Source of the DNA: Pedobacter frigidisoli
Lineage (GTDB): Bacteria; Bacteroidota; Bacteroidia; Sphingobacteriales; Sphingobacteriaceae
Assembly (NCBI RefSeq): GCF_004331675.1
Contig: NZ_SJSN01000002.1
Location: 197,956-261,955, forward strand
Length of the DNA stretch: 64,000 nucleotides
Direction: 5' to 3'
Shown here: one piece after another, positions 60,688-64,000 of the stretch
Layout: every line of letters starts with the position of its first letter
Position numbering within the stretch: the stretch's first letter is position 1
The notes under the pieces: generated by a model
What the model was told of the DNA's origin: nothing
Database searches by the model: none
What the model saw: the letters and a program-made list of their open reading frames with translations, nothing else
Translations under genes and position numbers: made by a program

Positions 60688-61509
60688 TTATAAATTATAA
60701 AATGCCTTTGCATTATCTCCAAAAATCAGATTCCTTTCTTCCCCGGTAAATCTTTCAGCATACTTACTAACCAAATTAAACCAGTCTTGATATGGCCTAC
60801 TGATAAGCATAACCGGCCAATCGCTTCCATACATTACTCTATTAGCTCCAAAATTGTCAAAAATAACATCAAAGCAATTAAAGAGCTCTAGTTCTTTCCA
60901 ATTTTTCCAATCTGCTTCTCCTAATAATCCAGAAACCTTACAATAAACATTTGGGTTTTGCGCAAGCGTTTTGATATTCTCTGTCCAGGTTTTTAAATCC
61001 TGAGATTTTACATCAGGCTTGCCACAATGATCTAAAACAAATGGTTGATCAGGAATTTGATCAACCATTTTTATGATATGCTCCAGTTGATTATGGTAAC
61101 AAAGGAGATCGTAAGAATATCCATAATCTTTGAGCTGCATTATGCCAGAAATAAAATCCTTATCCAAAATGAAAGCTGCGTTTTCAGCCTGTAGAACATG
61201 TCGCCAGCCTTTTATTTTTTTAAAGTTATTCCAATAATTTAAGCGGCCAGTTAAATTTGGATTTTTAAGATCTATCCAGCCAACTATTCCTTTTATAATT
61301 TCATTTTGCTCCGCCAAGGTTAAGAGAAACTCATTCTCCTCTTCCGATTGGCTGGCCTGAACGGCTACGCATCCAGAAATTTTAAAGTCGTTATAAACAC
61401 GCATTAAATTTTTCGGAGTGAAATCCTTTTGAATGGTGCTCATCTCATCGGTAATCCAATTATCTCTAATTGGGTCGAAATTCCAGAAATGCACATGCGT
61501 GTCAATCAT
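60688..61509 (-). CDS. Amidohydrolase-family lactonase
   Basis: A 273-residue TIM-barrel metal hydrolase of the amidohydrolase_2 (PF04909) type. MIDTHVHFWNF at the start supplies the HxH ligands; VLDHCGKPD near 160 and MYGSDWPV near 230 supply the late His and Asp. Relatives include L-fucono-1,5-lactonase and L-rhamnono-lactonase, so with its neighbours it most likely opens the aldonolactone in L-fucose or L-rhamnose oxidation. It is the last gene of the operon and starts 11 bases after the mutarotase. Confidence 0.88.
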   Translation of the reverse strand: MIDTHVHFWNFDPIRDNWITDEMSTIQKDFTPKNLMRVYNDFKISGCVAVQASQSEEENEFLLTLAEQNEIIKGIVGWIDLKNPNLTGRLNYWNNFKKIKGWRHVLQAENAAFILDKDFISGIMQLKDYGYSYDLLCYHNQLEHIIKMVDQIPDQPFVLDHCGKPDVKSQDLKTWTENIKTLAQNPNVYCKVSGLLGEADWKNWKELELFNCFDVIFDNFGANRVMYGSDWPVMLISRPYQDWFNLVSKYAERFTGEERNLIFGDNAKAFYNL

Positions 61510-61520
61510 TGAAAAATGGG

Positions 61521-61850
61521 TTATAGTTTAAAAATTTGATCCATCAGTTGCCACTTTTCTCCCGCTTTGGCACCTGGTAATGCTTGTTGATATTTCCACA
61601 TTAAGGTTTCCCACTCTTGCACTTTGGCGTTTTCGAAATCTGCTGATGATTTGGCTTCAAAAGAAAAATTAGCACTAACATCCATGATCATCAATAAACG
61701 ATTTCCAGATAAATAAATCTCCATGTTTAAAATCCCTGATGAAATAATGCTTTCTAAAACTTCTGGCCAAACGGCTTTATGGTGTTGCTTATATTCATCA
61801 ATAAGCTTCTCGTCATCGATTAAATCGAGGGTTAAACAATACCTTCTCAT
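61521..61850 (-). CDS. L-rhamnose/L-fucose mutarotase (RhaM family)
   Basis: A 109-residue dimeric alpha+beta barrel that interconverts alpha and beta forms of the free sugar. MRRYCLTLDLIDDEKLIDEYKQHH shows the His in the usual place; NMEIYLSGNRLLMIMD and the late W-rich WETLMWKYQQALP complete the family. It begins at the base following the FAH gene's stop codon. Preference for fucose or rhamnose cannot be told from sequence. Confidence 0.9.
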   Translation of the reverse strand: MRRYCLTLDLIDDEKLIDEYKQHHKAVWPEVLESIISSGILNMEIYLSGNRLLMIMDVSANFSFEAKSSADFENAKVQEWETLMWKYQQALPGAKAGEKWQLMDQIFKL

Positions 61851-62705
61851 TTAATTTTCGCTATATGCCTTAACGTTTTGCTTGCTAGATCCTAAGCCAT
61901 CAATTCCAAGTTCTACTACATCGCCAGCTTTTAAATACCATGGTTCAGGTTTTTGACCTAATCCGACGCCTGCTGGAGTCCCGGTTGTAATAACATCGCC
62001 CGGTAGAAGTGTCATGAATTGACTGATGTAAGAAACCATGAAAGGCACATTAAAAATTAGATTGGCTGTATTTCCATCTTGTAGGCTTTTTCCATTTACG
62101 GTTAACCAAAGGCGAAGATTATGTACATCGGCAATTTCATCTTGTGTGGCAATAAATGGTCCGATTGGTGCGAAAGTATCACAGCTTTTGCCTTTTACCC
62201 ATTGGCCGTTTCTTTCTATTTGAAACTCACGTTCACTGTAATCGTTATGCAAAACGTAACCTGCAATATGTTCTAAAGCATTTTCTTCTGAAACATAGTT
62301 TGCTTTTTTACCAATTACGATCGCCAATTCTACTTCCCAATCTGTTTTTTTACTATTTTTTGGAATTACTAAATTATCATTCGGACCAACAATTGCCGAT
62401 GTTGCCTTGAAAAACAAAATTGGTTCTGTAGGAATTGCTGCGTTTGTTTCTGCCGCGTGATCTTTATAATTTAGACCAACACAAATAATTTTAGATGGCC
62501 GAGCTAAAGCTGCACCCAAGCGAACATTTTGATCAACTTCGGGCAATTCTATTGATTCAATCGCTTTTTTTAGGTTTTCTAATCCATCACCACCGAAAAA
62601 TTCCTCGTTGTAATCAGTTACCAATGAGGAAACATCATAGTATTTATCATTTATAATTACACCTGGTTTTTCAAATCCAGGCGTACCAAATCTTATTAAT
62701 TTCAT
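61851..62705 (-). CDS. Fumarylacetoacetate hydrolase family protein, 2-keto-3-deoxy-sugar-acid type
   Basis: A 284-residue metal-dependent C-C hydrolase. The core CVGLNYKDHAAE (near 87) and the EVELAIVIG strand (near 127) carry the metal ligands; YVLHNDYSEREFQ follows. In the non-phosphorylative deoxysugar pathway this family cleaves 2,4-diketo-3-deoxy-L-fuconate (or rhamnonate) to pyruvate and lactate. The pathway assignment is inferred from the neighbours; homologues are often named ureidoglycolate lyase in databases. Confidence 0.9.
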   Translation of the reverse strand: MKLIRFGTPGFEKPGVIINDKYYDVSSLVTDYNEEFFGGDGLENLKKAIESIELPEVDQNVRLGAALARPSKIICVGLNYKDHAAETNAAIPTEPILFFKATSAIVGPNDNLVIPKNSKKTDWEVELAIVIGKKANYVSEENALEHIAGYVLHNDYSEREFQIERNGQWVKGKSCDTFAPIGPFIATQDEIADVHNLRLWLTVNGKSLQDGNTANLIFNVPFMVSYISQFMTLLPGDVITTGTPAGVGLGQKPEPWYLKAGDVVELGIDGLGSSKQNVKAYSEN

Positions 62706-62735
62706 TTTAAAATTCTTTATCGTAATTTAAATTTA

Positions 62736-63500
62736 TTAGTTATTCAAAGTGGTAAAACCGCCATCAATAGGGTAGTCGCAGCCAGTTATAAAAGATGCTT
62801 CATCGCTACATAAATACAAAGCTAGCGCACCAATTTCTTCTGGTTTAGCCATTCTGCCGATGGGTTGGGTTTTTGATAATTTTTCAAACATCTCATCAAT
62901 GTTATCAGGATAGTTTTTCTGCAAAAATCCATCAACAAAAGGCGTATGTACCCTTGCTGGCGAAATAGAATTACAACGAATATTTTCTCCAATATAATCT
63001 TTTGCAACACTCATGGTCATGGCTTTTACGGCGCCTTTTGCAGTGCTGTAGGCAAAGCGATCGGGCAAGCCAATTAGTGCTGCAATAGAAGCCATGTTAA
63101 CGATTACTCCACCACCAGCTGAGCGAATTTGAGGAATTGCCGCATACAAACAATTGTAAACACCTTTAACATTTACCCGCATAATTCGATCGAAATCTGA
63201 TTCTTCAGTGGTATCAGCTTTACCAATATGAGCAATTCCAGCATTGTTCACCAAAATATTAATCTGTCCAATTTGATTGAAGATATCCTTAACGGCTTGA
63301 TGATCAGAAACATCGCAAGCGTAACTAAAGGCAGTTCCTCCAGCAGATTCAATTTCTGATAAAGCTGAAGCAGCTTGTTCTATTCCCAGTTCGATAATGT
63401 GCACTTCGGCGCCTTGTTTAGCCAAAATTGTTGCTATAGCTTTCCCAATCCCACTTCCTCCACCTGTAACAACTGCTTTTTTATTGGTTAATGAAAACAT
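62736..63500 (-). CDS. SDR oxidoreductase, 2-keto-3-deoxy-L-fuconate dehydrogenase type
   Basis: A 254-residue Rossmann dehydrogenase: TGGGSGIG near 13 (NAD(P) binding), NNAGIAH near 87 and YSTAKGA near 151 (catalytic Tyr-x-x-x-Lys). Start of the minus-strand operon, 30 bases before the FAH gene. In context it most likely oxidises 2-keto-3-deoxy-L-fuconate to the diketo acid that the FAH protein then cleaves. Its annotation alone could also be a generic SDR. Confidence 0.88.
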   Translation of the reverse strand: MFSLTNKKAVVTGGGSGIGKAIATILAKQGAEVHIIELGIEQAASALSEIESAGGTAFSYACDVSDHQAVKDIFNQIGQINILVNNAGIAHIGKADTTEESDFDRIMRVNVKGVYNCLYAAIPQIRSAGGGVIVNMASIAALIGLPDRFAYSTAKGAVKAMTMSVAKDYIGENIRCNSISPARVHTPFVDGFLQKNYPDNIDEMFEKLSKTQPIGRMAKPEEIGALALYLCSDEASFITGCDYPIDGGFTTLNN

Positions 63501-63869
63501 GTATATAATTTAAATGATGATAGATTTAAGTAATGAATATATGGATAAAAATTCTTTTAAGTATTCTCGTCAACTATAATCTGGGCGGAAAATGGTTATT
63601 TTAAGCATTACCTTAACTTATAATTGATTAGAATATTGATACAAATAAAATAAATATAGTTGATTAAAAATTTTATCTTCTTACCTAAATATTCACAGAT
63701 ATTATCATTAGCCGATTTGATCACCCAAATCCACTTTACATTGCAGGAATTTTACAAACGCAACACTGTATATTACTTATATTTGAATAATATTTTTATA
63801 TTTAAATATTATTTTAACCAAATATTCTTACAGGCCTATCTTAAAAGCTTGTTGTTAGAACCCAATTGA
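63501..63869. other. 369-base divergent intergenic region
   Basis: Very AT-rich, between the deoxysugar operon and the partial secreted gene. It holds an exact -7 box TATATTTG at 63778-63785, 85 bases before ATG 63870. A 69-codon TTG-started frame at 63660-63869 was judged spurious. Confidence 0.5.
63778..63785 (+). promoter_or_regulatory. Candidate -7 box for the partial 3' gene
   Basis: TATATTTG matches TAnnTTTG; a leader of about 80 bases would precede ATG 63870. Confidence 0.35.
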
Positions 63870-64000
63870 ATGAGAAATTTTCTGATTTATATTTTCCTGT
63901 TTTTTTCAACTATAACAATTTCCAAGGCTGCAGATCTGGTACCGAAAACTAAAATTATTTATGTTTCTTCTCAGGGTGGACAACGTGTTGGCTATGGAGT
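63870..64000 (+). CDS. Secreted protein, 3' truncated
   Basis: The first 43 codons of a gene cut by the window edge. MRNFLIYIFLFFSTITISKA is a clean signal peptide, then ADLVPKTKIIYVSSQGGQR. An 'IYVSS-x-G' strand is seen at the start of many right-handed beta-helix enzymes, so a carbohydrate-active protein is possible, by inference. It is divergent from the deoxysugar operon and might release its substrate. Confidence 0.65.
   Translation, partial: MRNFLIYIFLFFSTITISKAADLVPKTKIIYVSSQGGQRVGYG

Noticed and set aside
63660-63869. 69-codon TTG-started frame
   Set aside because: Very AT-rich, lies in a divergent promoter region, no recognisable pattern, and overlaps the promoter box before the gene at 63870.
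1-64000. tRNA, rRNA, CRISPR, insertion sequence, prophage or defence island
   Set aside because: No cloverleaf-type TTCGA arm in intergenic DNA, no regular spaced repeats, and no transposase, integrase, restriction or toxin gene.

Overview
The window is AT-rich chromosomal DNA that looks like a member of the Bacteroidota, most probably family Sphingobacteriaceae and close to Pedobacter. The evidence is a type IX secretion (gliding-motility-type) C-terminal sorting domain, a GLPGLI-family protein, a TonB-dependent receptor with an N-terminal carboxypeptidase-regulatory-like domain, GH97 and GH92 enzymes, repeated TAnnTTTG promoter -7 boxes just before start codons, and the gene order thrS-infC-rpmI-rplT. 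The genus is inference. No rRNA, tRNA, CRISPR array, transposase, integrase or phage gene was seen.

Layout. 1-7.1 kb: 5'-truncated esterase, LLM flavin oxidoreductase, a very large membrane patatin phospholipase on the minus strand, a secreted VOC protein and a secreted class C beta-lactamase-like hydrolase. 7.2-10.9 kb: two small DUF3606 proteins flanking a regulatory region, then three-domain DNA ligase D and a Dabb protein. 11-17.7 kb: small orphans, a secreted ricin-like protein broken by an in-frame stop, a TonB siderophore-type receptor, a DUF3095 protein with cyclase-like motifs, a CDF metal transporter and several short proteins. 17.7-23 kb: fatty acid desaturase, CoiA-like nuclease, receiver-only regulator, DUF4142 lipoprotein and a voltage-gated-type K+ channel with a C-terminal zinc ribbon.

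23-31 kb: a GH97 glycosidase whose signal peptide is out of frame at an A(11) tract, FMN azoreductase, receiver-only regulator, mnmA and a GH92 alpha-mannosidase. 31-39 kb: a two-component system (response regulator and histidine kinase), a T9SS-sorted Ig-like surface protein, a VCBS-like secreted protein, an intergenic repeat region and a B12-binding radical SAM protein. 39-46.5 kb: a secreted TolB-propeller/amidohydrolase fusion, a first RecQ helicase, a UMF1-type MFS transporter and a LutA-like CCG protein. 46.7-53.8 kb is housekeeping: a GLPGLI protein, the translation operon thrS-infC-rpmI-rplT, dnaB and an rlmB-type rRNA methyltransferase.

53.9-60.6 kb: a DUF5995 protein, mannose-1-phosphate guanylyltransferase with a KpsF/GutQ arabinose-5-phosphate isomerase (nucleotide sugar and Kdo supply), a second RecQ, kdsA (Kdo-8-phosphate synthase) and a DUF2071 protein. 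60.7-63.5 kb: a tight minus-strand operon (SDR dehydrogenase, FAH-family hydrolase, RhaM-type mutarotase, amidohydrolase lactonase) that fits non-phosphorylative deoxysugar (L-fucose or L-rhamnose) degradation, but without its dehydratase, first dehydrogenase or transporter here. The window ends in the signal peptide of another secreted protein.

Most of the window is ordinary chromosome. The most interesting items are local: the poly-A frameshift in GH97, the interrupted ricin-like gene, a perfect 46-bp palindrome, a terminator-like hairpin in the leader of the DUF3606-ligD operon, the patatin whose catalytic dyad is split by a membrane domain, and the cyclase-like DUF3095 protein. I did not find a convincing new multi-gene defence or mobile system.
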